The notes: a model not told the origin generated them from the sequence alone. DNA of 64,000 nucleotides from Pelagihabitans sp947500445 (GCF_050589625.1 NZ_JBNGOP010000004.1:1-64000); one strand, 5' to 3'. Positions 16,803 to 26,407 are shown, numbered from the stretch's first letter. A program made the numbers and translations.

Positions 16803-17374
16803 ACGGGTTGTTGTTGATGCTTTTAATGGTAAGTTTTATTTCATTAAATGCCCAAAAAAGCCATGTTTTCAAATCGGACGATGGCAAAGTTTTGGCAGAG
16901 AACTTTATCTCTTACGAGGAAGGTGTGGATAGTGTGGTGGTAAAAAATAAAAAGCACCAATTTAAATTTTCGTACCACGAACCGTTTATTCAGATTAAAG
17001 ATGGCTACGGCTATGACCTATTTGACAATGCTATCACCATTCGTAATATGAAGAAAGTAAAAAATCGCATCTATCTTTTAGTAGGCTATGGAGGAAATTT
17101 GAACGTTGACACCGAGCTTCATTTGATCTTTATAAAAAAGAGTGCGGTTCTAAAATACTACGTATTGAAATCGCACGATAAAATGCTGAGAGACGTCTCC
17201 TTTGAATATTTGCCCAAAACAAAAGAGGTGGTCATTCCGATCGCCAAACAATATACTCCACAAGATTTTATATATGCTATAGCTGCTGAATCCGGCCAAA
17301 TGGATACGATTGGACCAATTAAAGATGGGGTAAATGATCAATACCACAAGTATAAATTAAAAGTACAAGACTAA
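16796..17374 (+). CDS. Secreted immunity-like protein, paralogue 3
   Basis: A 192-aa protein with a signal peptide (MKNGLLLMLLMVSFISLNAQ). EEGVDSVVVKNKKHQFKFSY closely matches DQGLDSVVIRHKDSRLSFF of paralogue 1, and ELHLIFIKKSAVLKYYVL and EYLPKTKEVVIP match its later blocks. Unlike paralogues 1 and 2 it has its own 307-bp upstream region. Its last 91 bp before the ATG are nearly identical to the leader of a lipoprotein gene at 53 kb, suggesting separate or shared regulation. Function as a further immunity protein is inferred. Confidence 0.5.
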   Translation: MKNGLLLMLLMVSFISLNAQKSHVFKSDDGKVLAENFISYEEGVDSVVVKNKKHQFKFSYHEPFIQIKDGYGYDLFDNAITIRNMKKVKNRIYLLVGYGGNLNVDTELHLIFIKKSAVLKYYVLKSHDKMLRDVSFEYLPKTKEVVIPIAKQYTPQDFIYAIAAESGQMDTIGPIKDGVNDQYHKYKLKVQD

Positions 17375-17544
17375 GTTTTATAAAGATAGGGTTGAGGGGT
17401 ATGTTTTGCATAAAATGGGGCCGAGGAATATTTTATGTTTCTAGCCCAAAGTCAGTGGAAAAAACGTGTCAAAGCGTAAGCCTAACTTTGTTCTTTTAAA
17501 TATCCTAACCGGTTACGTGGCTACAGTATCCCTATTATACCATA

Positions 17545-18390
17545 TTATCGGTCTTTGGATTTAGTTTTCAAAAGCTTTATGGGCAAGTAGTTCAATTCCT
17601 GTAAGAAGGAATCAGCGTCGTTTAAGGTTTTTTCAAAATAGATCGGATGCTTTGTATTAAAAAAACCATGCGGCTGGTCTTCGTACAGCTTTAGCGTGCA
17701 GGGGCTTCCGACTTTTTCCATAACGGTAGCATAATATTTCGCGGTGGCCACGGGAATCAGTTCGTCCGCAGTTCCCAACATCAATAGGGTAGGGGGAGCA
17801 TCCTTTTTAATGTTGTGCAGCGGGGAGAAATCTTTGTAGGCATCTAGGATGCGTTCATACCCATAACCTCCGGGACCATTGTCAATTACGGGGTTAAAGA
17901 GTACAAGGGCGTTAGGTATACAGGACACCTTTAAATTTTCGCCTTCCTCGTTAAAATCCGATATCAAAGCCGTGGCAGCTGCAAGATGCCCCCCGGCCGA
18001 ACCACCGGCAGCAATAATTTTGGTAGGGTCTATATGAAGGTCTTTTGCATTTTTTCGAACATACCGCATGGCCGATTTCGCATCCTTTAACGCCTCAAAA
18101 GGTGTGGTGCCATGGGTTACTTTTGTCCGATAATCGGCCAAAAAACAAACGAGTCCCCTTTTGGAGAAATACCTTGCTTGTTGCAAAAAGTGCGAACGGT
18201 TCCCTCCGATCCATCCTCCTCCGAAAAAGAAAATCATTGCCGGATAGTCTTTGGAACTATCGAAATTCTCGGGTTTATGGACTTCCAAAAACAATTGGGT
18301 AGTATCTATTTTTTTAAAGGGGAGCAGTTCTTGTCCTTGCGCCGGGGCACACCAAAGGAGTACCAAAAGGAACGAAAAAAAATACTTCAT
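17545..18390 (-). CDS. Secreted alpha/beta hydrolase (acetyl esterase-like)
   Basis: A 281-aa protein with a signal peptide (MKYFFSFLLVLLWCAPAQGQ). It shows the carbohydrate/carboxyl-esterase pattern: an oxyanion loop (FFFGGGWIGG, near 55-63), nucleophile S131 in GGSAGG, acid D209 in GTADELIP and H241 in PHGFF. The triad is complete. Related enzymes remove acetyl or feruloyl groups from polysaccharides or act on small esters; the substrate cannot be told. The start at 18390 is chosen because it begins the signal peptide; the frame is open to 18444. Confidence 0.85.
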   Translation of the reverse strand: MKYFFSFLLVLLWCAPAQGQELLPFKKIDTTQLFLEVHKPENFDSSKDYPAMIFFFGGGWIGGNRSHFLQQARYFSKRGLVCFLADYRTKVTHGTTPFEALKDAKSAMRYVRKNAKDLHIDPTKIIAAGGSAGGHLAAATALISDFNEEGENLKVSCIPNALVLFNPVIDNGPGGYGYERILDAYKDFSPLHNIKKDAPPTLLMLGTADELIPVATAKYYATVMEKVGSPCTLKLYEDQPHGFFNTKHPIYFEKTLNDADSFLQELNYLPIKLLKTKSKDR

Positions 18391-18550
18391 GGTCGGTCGT
18401 ATTTGAATATGGGCGAAAGTTACGGGAATAAAATAATAGTGCAAGACACTACTGACCGATAGGTGGCATTCTAAAAACCGTATAGGGCAATATTGATTTT
18501 CTGACCTCCTTTAGTGGTCAAAATACCGTTTTGCTGCAGTAACGTTCAGC

Positions 18551-19345
18551 TCAATTGATGCCGATAGAGACCACGTAGCCTTCGGATCCCCGGACATTGA
18601 AGACGGTGTCGTCCTCAAAAATCAAATACTGTCCTTTTATTCCTTTTAATACGCCGTTAAATGAAGGTGTCTTGTTCAAGTTAAGACTTTTGACCTTCTC
18701 CGGATAGCGCAATACGGGAAACGCTATTTCGGTTTCCTGATTGTTTTCGATAAAATAGGGTAATGCTTCCTCGGGGATATAGGGTTTCAGTTTCGAACGC
18801 CAGTCCACCAAATTTTCATCGGTAACCTGATTGGTCAGCATTTTTCGCCAATTGGTCTTATCGCCAATATGGTCCTTTAGGGCCACTTCGGTAATGCCCG
18901 CAAGATAGCGGTTGGGCACTTCAACAATTTCAATGGCTTCATGGGCGCCCTGATCGATCCATCGGGTAGGCACCTGTGTTTTACGGGTTACCCCCACTTT
19001 AACATTGCTCGAGTTGGCCAAGTACACGATATGCGGTTGCAATTGTACCCTTTTTTCATATTCCAGATCTCGGTCTTCCTTGTCCAAATGCGCAGTGCTC
19101 AGTTCCGGCCTCATGATCCAGTCTCCGGCATTCGGGGTTTCAAAAAAACAACTTTTACAAAATCCCTGTCGGTAAATGGGTTTTTCCAAACCGCAATTGA
19201 GACATTGGTACGTTACAAAAGTGATCTGAAGCTCCTTGTCCAGTACTTGGTTGAGGTTTAAAAAATCGGTATCAAAAAGCAAATAATATTGAACGGGCTT
19301 CCCGACCTCCGTTTGCATTTTTCGTAATACGCCTTGGTACTGCAT
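18551..19345 (-). CDS. DUF2797-family protein
   Basis: A 264-aa protein matching the DUF2797 pattern: a zinc-ribbon-like segment (YQCLNCGLEKPIYRQGFCKSCFF, about residues 46-68) followed by a GIY-YIG-like strand/loop (HIVYLANSSNVKVGVTRKTQVPTRWIDQGA). The four cysteines are intact, so metal binding is likely. The cellular role of the family is unknown. It is divergent from the GH3-family gene with 78 bp between starts, and may share a regulatory region with it. Confidence 0.8.
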   Translation of the reverse strand: MQYQGVLRKMQTEVGKPVQYYLLFDTDFLNLNQVLDKELQITFVTYQCLNCGLEKPIYRQGFCKSCFFETPNAGDWIMRPELSTAHLDKEDRDLEYEKRVQLQPHIVYLANSSNVKVGVTRKTQVPTRWIDQGAHEAIEIVEVPNRYLAGITEVALKDHIGDKTNWRKMLTNQVTDENLVDWRSKLKPYIPEEALPYFIENNQETEIAFPVLRYPEKVKSLNLNKTPSFNGVLKGIKGQYLIFEDDTVFNVRGSEGYVVSIGIN

Positions 19346-19423
19346 TAATAATGAGTGGGTTTAAATGTTCTATTTGAATGTAAGCGTTATATGACCTATT
19401 TTAGTACATCAAAGATACCCAAA

Positions 19424-20941
19424 ATGCCCATACCTTTATTCAATTCCATTGCGTCTTGGTTGCTAAAAAAGCGCTATCATCAGATAGAACTTTTTATAAA
19501 GTACCCGGCCGAAGTACAGGAAGAGGTATTGCAACAGCTGTTGGAAATTGCCCAGAATACCGAAATTGGGAAGAAGTACGACTTTGAATCCATTCAAGGA
19601 TATGCAACCTTTCGGGAACGTGTTCCGATCGTGTCCTACGAAGAAATAGAACCCTTGATCGAAAGAACACGTAAGGGGGTTCAAAACCTGTTTTGGCCCA
19701 CCGCGATCAAATGGTTTGCTAAGAGCAGCGGTACCACCAATGCAAAAAGTAAGTTTATTCCCGTTAGTTCGGAAGCGCTGGAGGACTGCCATTATAAATC
19801 CGGTAAGGACTTGCTTTGTTTGTATTTGAACAACAACGAAAATTCGCAACTGTTTACGGGAAAAAGCCTGCGATTGGGCGGCAGTAAGGAACTCTATGAG
19901 GATAATGGGTCTTTTTTCGGTGACCTGTCGGCGATCTTGATCGATAATATGCCATTGTGGGCCGAATTTAGCAGTACCCCTAGCAGCAGGGTATCCTTAA
20001 TGAGTGAATGGGAGCGCAAGCTTTCGGCGATCATAAAGGAAAGCACGAACGAGAATGTAACCAGTTTGGCCGGTGTGCCGTCGTGGATGTTGGTGCTTTT
20101 GAATCAGGTACTCCAAGAAACCGGAAAGAGCCATCTTTTTGATGTTTGGGAAAATTTGGAGGTGTACTTTCATGGCGGGGTCAATTTTAGTCCCTATAAG
20201 GAGCAGTATCAAAAGATACTCCCAAGAGAGCGTTTTAAGTATTATGAGATCTATAATGCGTCGGAAGGTTTTTTTGCCATTCAAGACCGTAACAATTCCG
20301 ATGAGTTGCTCTTGATGCTCGACTACGGCATTTTTTACGAATTCATTCCCATGGAAGCGTATAAAAACGAACAACCACGGGCCATACCGCTTTGGGAAGT
20401 TGAAAAAGATAAAAATTACGCGATAATCATTACCACAAACTCCGGATTGTGGCGCTACAAAATAGGGGATACGGTACGTTTTACCTCCCTGGCCCCCTAT
20501 CGGGTAAAGGTAACCGGGCGTACTAAACACCATATAAACGTTTTTGGGGAAGAACTGATTATTGAAAACGCGGAAGAAGCCCTCAAGCAAATTTGTATAA
20601 AAACGGGGGCAGAGATCATGGACTATACAGCAGGGCCCATTTTTATGGAGGGAAAGGAAAAAGGCGGGCATGAATGGATCATAGAGTTTAGAAAAAAACC
20701 CGAAGACCTGGATTACTTTACCGAGTTTTTGGATAACGCTTTAAAGTCTTTAAATTCCGACTATGAGGCCAAACGCTATAATAATACGACCCTGAGGATG
20801 CCAAAGGTGCATATGGCCAGGGAAAACCTTTTTTACGACTGGCTGAAATCAAAAGATAAATTGGGAGGGCAACATAAAATTCCCCGCCTATCGAACAAAC
20901 GTAACTATGTTGAGGAACTCCTTGATCTGAACAAAATGTAA
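19424..20941 (+). CDS. GH3-family acyl-amido synthetase-like protein
   Basis: A 505-aa protein of the GH3 superfamily, adenylate-forming enzymes that in plants join hormones to amino acids. Visible motifs are the phosphate-binding loop (WFAKSSGTTNAKSKFIPVS), the EIYNASEGFFAIQD segment, the YRVKVTGRTKHHINVFGEELI hinge and a C-terminal lid. The start at 19424 (MPIPLFNSIASW) matches the usual beginning of flavobacterial homologues; ATGs at 19355 and 19391 are possible. The bacterial substrate is unknown. It is next to DUF2797, and I recall this pair being adjacent in other flavobacteria. Confidence 0.85.
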   Translation: MPIPLFNSIASWLLKKRYHQIELFIKYPAEVQEEVLQQLLEIAQNTEIGKKYDFESIQGYATFRERVPIVSYEEIEPLIERTRKGVQNLFWPTAIKWFAKSSGTTNAKSKFIPVSSEALEDCHYKSGKDLLCLYLNNNENSQLFTGKSLRLGGSKELYEDNGSFFGDLSAILIDNMPLWAEFSSTPSSRVSLMSEWERKLSAIIKESTNENVTSLAGVPSWMLVLLNQVLQETGKSHLFDVWENLEVYFHGGVNFSPYKEQYQKILPRERFKYYEIYNASEGFFAIQDRNNSDELLLMLDYGIFYEFIPMEAYKNEQPRAIPLWEVEKDKNYAIIITTNSGLWRYKIGDTVRFTSLAPYRVKVTGRTKHHINVFGEELIIENAEEALKQICIKTGAEIMDYTAGPIFMEGKEKGGHEWIIEFRKKPEDLDYFTEFLDNALKSLNSDYEAKRYNNTTLRMPKVHMARENLFYDWLKSKDKLGGQHKIPRLSNKRNYVEELLDLNKM

Positions 20942-20964
20942 ACTTCCGAAACCCCCGAACATTA

Positions 20965-21720
20965 ATGGAACTCCACACCTTTATGAATTTTTTGCTGATT
21001 GCGGGCGCTACGCACGGGTTCATATTTAATGTGGCGACTTTCCTGTACCGCAGAAGGATAGAAATGCCAGTGGTTTTCCTCAATTTATTCGTTTTCTTTT
21101 TATCGCTTAACAACTTACAGTCCTGGTTATTGGCCAAAGGTTACGGCACCACCTTATTTTTTGCACAGCATTTTATATTCCCTTGGTACGTAATGATCGT
21201 ACCGATGTTCTATGCCTTTTTGATCTATTATTTTGGATTGGAAAAAAGGTGTGCAACTTTTTTGGGGTTATCAAAAGGAGTTTTCATAGGAGAGTTTTTA
21301 GTACAGCTTGTCATTAGTTACGGAGTGGATGTCGGTGTTTTTAACGCAAGAATACTGACTACCTATGTAGCCTTTGAAGATGCCATTACCTTGGGATATT
21401 CTATTTTCATATTTACCAAAGTGGTAGTTTTGGCCTTTCGGTACCCCAAACGGAATCCGGCTATTTTAAAGATCGATAATTTAAAATGGATCAAGCGGAC
21501 CGTTGTTTGGGGAGGACTGATATTCGCACTTTGGACAGTCGCCGTACTTCTCAATATTTTTTCGGACGTCATGAAGGCTCCTTATAGTTATTACCCTTTG
21601 CGCATCGCATCTTCAATTTTAATTTATTGGACCGGATACCAGGCATTCTTCCGATATATGGTTTACAAGGACCAGGTGATTTTAAGAAGGGAGCAGGAAA
21701 AAAAAACAGCTGGGTATTAA
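20965..21720 (+). CDS. Seven-helix membrane protein resembling the sensor half of AraC-type regulators
   Basis: A 251-aa protein with about seven membrane helices and a C-terminal cytoplasmic segment (QAFFRYMVYKDQVILRREQEKKTAGY). Bacteroidota encode AraC-family regulators with such an N-terminal membrane module followed by a helix-turn-helix domain. Here the protein ends where the DNA-binding domain would begin, and the next 376 bp contain no HTH frame. It is either a truncated regulator or a stand-alone relative. It follows the GH3-family gene by 23 bp. Confidence 0.55.
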   Translation: MELHTFMNFLLIAGATHGFIFNVATFLYRRRIEMPVVFLNLFVFFLSLNNLQSWLLAKGYGTTLFFAQHFIFPWYVMIVPMFYAFLIYYFGLEKRCATFLGLSKGVFIGEFLVQLVISYGVDVGVFNARILTTYVAFEDAITLGYSIFIFTKVVVLAFRYPKRNPAILKIDNLKWIKRTVVWGGLIFALWTVAVLLNIFSDVMKAPYSYYPLRIASSILIYWTGYQAFFRYMVYKDQVILRREQEKKTAGY

Positions 21721-22096
21721 TTTGTAGGGATAAATTTACGGTAAGTAAAACGATACATCTTACATTTGTTTTTCTTTTCATGTGGGCTTTCGCTGAATGC
21801 GTTTATGCTTTTAGAAAATGGGAGAATATTTTTTTAAGAAAACCAATAAAAGCGATTTTTACCCGTTCTAGCAATGAAGCGGTTTACACTTTCTGATTGG
21901 AAACGAAAAGGAAGGCTTTTGTGACCTGATAAAGTCATTTTTTGGTAGCATAGTATTAACTACGGTATGCAAAAAATGGTAAGGTAAGGGTACAAAATGC
22001 GCTCCCGATGTTTCGGGGATAGATAAAAAAGTTTAAAGCACATAAAGACATTAATAACCCCCAAAAAATAAAAACGATCATCCAAGAAATTATAAT
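21721..22096. other. Intergenic stretch, 376 bp
   Basis: No gene is supported. The only structure seen is a small hairpin CCCGA-TGTT-TCGGG at 22004-22017; a similar one lies at 4977-4990. No remnant of an HTH domain continuing the preceding gene was found in any frame. Confidence 0.6.
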
Positions 22097-22654
22097 ATGA
22101 CAGAAAGGCTAGTGGTTTTATCCGACATATGGGGCGTAAAAAAGGGGTTATGGATTACCTCTTATCTCGGTTACCTTCAGCAGTATTATAATATCGTATT
22201 TTATGATATTCAACAACTGGCGAACATCGACCTTGCCATAAAGAGTGAGGAAAACTTGCACCAGGCCTTTGTAGAAGAGGGTATCGATACCGCTGTCGCC
22301 CATCTTCTGAAAAAGGAAAAAGAGCCAAGTCATTATCTGGCCTTCAGTACCGGTGGTACGATTGCTTGGAAGGCTGCCTTAAAGGGAGTGCCCATGAAAT
22401 CCCTTTACGCTGTTTCGGCGACAAGGGTCCGTTTGGAAGATGTAAAGCCTTCTTGTCCCACTAGTTTGGTATTCGGTGGTGAAGATGCGTATCGACCCGA
22501 TGCGGATTGGGCCGAGAAGATAGGTCTGGATTTGGAAATACTATCCCACTTCGGCCATGAGTGCTATGCCGATGAAAAAATAATCGGTAAGGTCTGCAGG
22601 GACCTGTTGGCAGCGATTACGACAAAAGAAACCATTGCAAAAAAAGCGGTGTAA
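22097..22654 (+). CDS. Small alpha/beta-hydrolase-like protein
   Basis: A 185-aa soluble protein with a short alpha/beta hydrolase pattern: nucleophile-elbow-like AFSTGGT (S84), an acid candidate in FGGEDAYRPD (D130) and H154 in SHFGHECY. The core is smaller than in ordinary esterases and no cap domain is seen. The exact family and substrate are unknown. It stands alone, convergent with clpX. Confidence 0.55.
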   Translation: MTERLVVLSDIWGVKKGLWITSYLGYLQQYYNIVFYDIQQLANIDLAIKSEENLHQAFVEEGIDTAVAHLLKKEKEPSHYLAFSTGGTIAWKAALKGVPMKSLYAVSATRVRLEDVKPSCPTSLVFGGEDAYRPDADWAEKIGLDLEILSHFGHECYADEKIIGKVCRDLLAAITTKETIAKKAV

Positions 22655-22809
22655 AAGTGCTGCGGTAATAGTGTATTCTAAGCGCTTGGTACCCCAACGA
22701 TGCCGATATTTCGTAACATAATCTCCCGCCTACCTAACTAGCTGAAAGTTTTTTTATTCTTATCATCGCGAGACATCGCGACATCGCGTGATACTACACC
22801 AATAAAAAA

Positions 22810-22839
22810 GCCCTTAAAGTTTTGTTGAACATTAGGGGC
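22810..22839 (-). terminator. Terminator downstream of clpX
   Basis: Imperfect 12-bp stem (GCCCTTAAAGTT / AACATTAGGGGC) followed on the minus strand by a run of six T. It lies about 100 bp after the clpX stop. Confidence 0.6.
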
Positions 22840-22937
22840 CTTCTATTATTTTCAACCCCTGATCCAATTTCTATCGGGCTAAGGGCGTATTGCCATAATT
22901 TTATATGGTGGTGGAAGCGCTTTTACGGGAGTTACCG

Positions 22938-24173
22938 TTAAGATACCGCCTTTAGTTTTTTCACCGTTTCATACGACAGCTTTTCTTCCGCATAAGGTTT
23001 AGTTACTTTAAATTCGGTCTGTTCGGAACTTGGCATCTCGAACATGGCATCGGTGAAAATAGCTTCGCATAAAGAGCGCAATCCACGCGCCCCGAGCTTG
23101 TACTCTATAGCTTTCTCCACAATATAGTCCAAGGCATGGTCGGTAATCTTAAAGGTGATACCATCCATTTCGAACAACTTTTCGTATTGTTTTATGATTG
23201 CGTTTTTAGGCTCCGTTAGAATCGCTCTCAACGTTTTCGCATCCAAGGGATTCATATAGGTCAAAACCGGCAAACGACCGATAATTTCGGGAATCAGCCC
23301 AAATTCCTTTAAATCTTTGGGTATAATGTACTGGAGCATATTGGTCTCGTCCAAACTTTCATCCGCCTTTGAAGCGCTATACCCTACGGCCTGCATGTTC
23401 AAACGTTTGGTAATGGCCCGTTCGATACCGTCAAAGGCACCGCCTGCGATAAACAGGATGTTTTCGGTATTGACCTCGATAAACTTTTGGTCGGGGTGTT
23501 TTCTGCCCCCTTTCGGCGGTACGTTGACCACCGTACCTTCAAGAAGTTTTAACAAGCCTTGCTGTACGCCTTCACCCGATACGTCCCGGGTAATGGAAGG
23601 GTTGTCCCCCTTACGCGCAATTTTATCGATTTCATCGATAAACACGATACCCCGTTCCGCTTTTTCCAAATTGTAGTCCGCGGCCTGTAACAGCCTTGTT
23701 AAAATGCTCTCCACGTCCTCGCCCACATAGCCGGCTTCGGTTAAAACGGTAGCGTCTACTATGGCCAACGGAACATTTAACATGCGGGCTATGGTTTTTG
23801 CCATTAAGGTTTTTCCCGTACCGGTTTGCCCGACCATTACGATATTACTTTTCTGTATTTCAATATCGTTCTCTTTGGAGGAAGGTTGTAAAAGGCGTTT
23901 ATAGTGGTTGTACACCGCTACCGACATCACCTTTTTTGTACGCTCCTGTCCAATGATAAATGTATCGAGGAAGTCCTTGATCTCCAATGGTTTTTTGAGT
24001 ACCAACTCGGCCGAAAGGTCGTTGGTCTTGGTCTGTTTTGATTCCTCTGCGACGATGCCGTGTGCCTGTTCGATACAACGGTCACATATATGCGCATCCA
24101 ATCCCGCGATCAATAGATTGGTCTCGGGTTTTTTGCGCCCGCAAAAAGAGCATTCTAAATTTTCTTTTGCCAT
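22938..24173 (-). CDS. clpX: ATP-dependent Clp protease ATP-binding subunit ClpX
   Basis: A 411-aa AAA+ unfoldase that feeds substrates to ClpP. The N-terminal zinc-binding domain is intact (C8, C11, C30, C33). Walker A is GQTGTGKT, the pore loop region is AGYVGEDVES, Walker B is VFIDEIDKI, and the GAFDGIE segment and C-terminal small domain (GARGLRSL) follow. The length is normal. It lies downstream of clpP and tig on the same strand, the classical tig-clpP-clpX order. Confidence 0.97.
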   Translation of the reverse strand: MAKENLECSFCGRKKPETNLLIAGLDAHICDRCIEQAHGIVAEESKQTKTNDLSAELVLKKPLEIKDFLDTFIIGQERTKKVMSVAVYNHYKRLLQPSSKENDIEIQKSNIVMVGQTGTGKTLMAKTIARMLNVPLAIVDATVLTEAGYVGEDVESILTRLLQAADYNLEKAERGIVFIDEIDKIARKGDNPSITRDVSGEGVQQGLLKLLEGTVVNVPPKGGRKHPDQKFIEVNTENILFIAGGAFDGIERAITKRLNMQAVGYSASKADESLDETNMLQYIIPKDLKEFGLIPEIIGRLPVLTYMNPLDAKTLRAILTEPKNAIIKQYEKLFEMDGITFKITDHALDYIVEKAIEYKLGARGLRSLCEAIFTDAMFEMPSSEQTEFKVTKPYAEEKLSYETVKKLKAVS

Positions 24174-24269
24174 AATAATCTGGTCCTAACTATAAAACTA
24201 ACGAAAGAATCCGGTTTTTATTCGGTGCTTTGTAGTAAGCTCCCGATGAAACTGTGTAGTTTGTCGAAA

Positions 24270-24950
24270 TTATGACCGTTCTCTTACCAAAATTTCATCG
24301 ATCATTCCGTACTCCTTTGCGGCATCGGCCTTCATCCAGTAATCGCGATCACTGTCCTCATGCACTTTTTCAACAGTTTGCCCGGAATGTTGTGCGATAA
24401 TGGCATACAGTTCGTCTTTTAATTTCAAAATTTCGCGAGCGGTTATTTCAATATCACTGGCCTGCCCTTGGGCGCCTCCCATAGGCTGGTGGATCATTAC
24501 CCGTGAATGGGTGAGCCCGCTGCGTTTGCCTTTTTCCCCTGCGCAGAGCAGTACCGCTCCCATGGAAGCGGCCATTCCCGTACAAATGGTAGCGACATCG
24601 GGCTTTATAAATTGCATGGTGTCGTAGATGCCCAAGCCGGCATACACGCTCCCACCGGGCGAGTTGATGTAGATTTGAATGTCCTTGGAGGCATCGGTGC
24701 TTTCCAAAAACAACAACTGGGCCTGAACGATATTAGCGACCTGATCGTTTATGCCCGTACCCAAAAATATAATACGATCCATCATCAATCGAGAAAATAC
24801 ATCAAAAACGGCAATGTTCATTTGGCGTTCTTCAATGATGTTGGGCGTCATGCTCGTAGGGTACATGCTGCTTATGATCTTGTCGTAATAGGCGCTATTG
24901 ATACCTTGGTCCTTTATGGCGTAGTTTTTGAATTCTTTTCCGTAATCCAT
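24270..24950 (-). CDS. clpP: ATP-dependent Clp protease proteolytic subunit ClpP
   Basis: A 226-aa serine protease subunit forming the tetradecameric chamber. The catalytic serine is S129 (TGMAASMGAVLL) and the histidine is H154 (HSRVMIHQPMGG). An aspartate is present in the EDSDRDYWM segment. The N-terminal extension of about 30 residues before the core may be processed. It lies between tig and clpX. Confidence 0.97.
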   Translation of the reverse strand: MDYGKEFKNYAIKDQGINSAYYDKIISSMYPTSMTPNIIEERQMNIAVFDVFSRLMMDRIIFLGTGINDQVANIVQAQLLFLESTDASKDIQIYINSPGGSVYAGLGIYDTMQFIKPDVATICTGMAASMGAVLLCAGEKGKRSGLTHSRVMIHQPMGGAQGQASDIEITAREILKLKDELYAIIAQHSGQTVEKVHEDSDRDYWMKADAAKEYGMIDEILVRERS

Positions 24951-25030
24951 AGTGTTCAGTTCAATGTTTTAGACTTGTTTCAAACATTTATGTAAAGAAG
25001 AAAGTTCTTATAAATATTTGGATAAAAAAA

Positions 25031-25057
25031 GGTGCCGAAAACAGGTTTTTCGGCACC
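25031..25057 (-). terminator. Terminator downstream of tig
   Basis: Stem GGTGCCGAAAA / TTTTCGGCACC with a short loop, followed on the minus strand by seven T. It suggests that tig is at least partly transcribed apart from clpP-clpX. Confidence 0.85.
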
Positions 25058-25084
25058 GTAAAGATACTTATTATTTTTATGAAA

Positions 25085-26407
25085 CTATCCGTATACTTCC
25101 TTGACGAAATTTTCGTAGGTTACCTCTTTTACTTTTAGGTTTGCTTTTTCTTTGTAAAGGGCAATCAATTTTTGGCTCATCAACTGTTCGGACAAGCGTT
25201 TTACTTCATCCTGATTGCTCAGTACACGGGTGGCAATATTGTCAAGTTCTTCCTCCTGTGGGTTTAACTGGCCAAATTGCGCCATTTGCGATTTGATAAA
25301 GCCTTTGGCGAACTCTTTCAATTCATCAAAGTTGATCTGTACATCGTTTTGCTTGATGATTTTGCCTTCTATGAGTTGGTAGCGAAGCCCTTTTTCCGAT
25401 TTCTGATATTCTTCGGTGGCTTGTTCTGATGTTAACGGCTCTTCACCCGTCATTTGGATCCAGCGGGTCAGAAAATCGGCAGGGAGATCGAATTTTGTGT
25501 TTTCGATAAAATGTTCCGTAACGTCGTTCAATAATTTTTGTTCCGATTGCTGCTCAAACTGTTTTTCGGAATCCGTTTTGATCCGTTCCCGTAACTCTTT
25601 CTCCGAGGCAATACTTTCGGCACCGTACAGTTTGTCGAACAATTCCTGGTTCAATGCTGCCGGTTGGCGTTCATTGATTTCCGAAATGGTAAAATCAACG
25701 TCTATTTTAAGGTCTTTCGCTTTTTCAGCGGCAATGCCCAAAGCACCGGAAAGCAAATAGTCTTCTTTAAAAAGTCCTTTGGTATTTATGGTTACGGTGT
25801 CGCCCACCTTTTTTCCGGTAAGTTGGCCAAGTGCCTTTTTACCGGCTACCTTGTCCAGTTCCAAGGTCGTTTTGTTATCTATCCCTTCCTCCTCGTTTTT
25901 AAACGTTCCGGTAAGTTCGTCGGTTTTGTCCGAAGTCTCCTTTTGGATGAGTTTTCCGTATTGTTTTTGTATACGCTCCACTTGCTCATCGACCATTTTT
26001 TTGTCGGCAACGATCTTATAATGGGTAATCGGCTTTTTTGATTTTAAGGAGACATCAAAAGCGGGGGCAAGGCCCAATTCAAATTCAAAATCAAATTCCT
26101 CTTGGTCCCAATCGAAGTTGTCCTGCTGCTTTGGTAATGGATTTCCCAGAACATCCAGTTTTTCCTCGGTCAAATAGGTATTTAAGTTATCTTGAATGAG
26201 CTTGTTCACCTCGTCTACCAACACTGCTTTGCCATATTGTTTTTTGATCAGTCCGATGGGTACCTGGCCTTTTCTAAAACCGGGTATGTTGGCTTGTTTT
26301 CGGTAGTCCTTTAAAATGGCATCTACCTTATCCTGATAGTCGTCCTTGGTAATGGCCACTTTTACCACTGCGTTCAGTTCGTCGATCTGCTCTTTGGTAA
26401 TATTCAT
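25085..26407 (-). CDS. tig: Trigger factor chaperone
   Basis: A 440-aa ribosome-associated chaperone that binds nascent chains. The N-terminal ribosome-binding domain carries the signature PGFRKGQVPIGLIKKQYG. The middle region, where other bacteria have an FKBP-type prolyl isomerase, is weakly conserved here. The C-terminal helical arms (NQELFDKLYGAESIASEKELRERI...) are clear. It has its own -7 box at 26548 and a strong terminator, and it heads the tig-clpP-clpX cluster. Confidence 0.93.
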   Translation of the reverse strand: MNITKEQIDELNAVVKVAITKDDYQDKVDAILKDYRKQANIPGFRKGQVPIGLIKKQYGKAVLVDEVNKLIQDNLNTYLTEEKLDVLGNPLPKQQDNFDWDQEEFDFEFELGLAPAFDVSLKSKKPITHYKIVADKKMVDEQVERIQKQYGKLIQKETSDKTDELTGTFKNEEEGIDNKTTLELDKVAGKKALGQLTGKKVGDTVTINTKGLFKEDYLLSGALGIAAEKAKDLKIDVDFTISEINERQPAALNQELFDKLYGAESIASEKELRERIKTDSEKQFEQQSEQKLLNDVTEHFIENTKFDLPADFLTRWIQMTGEEPLTSEQATEEYQKSEKGLRYQLIEGKIIKQNDVQINFDELKEFAKGFIKSQMAQFGQLNPQEEELDNIATRVLSNQDEVKRLSEQLMSQKLIALYKEKANLKVKEVTYENFVKEVYG

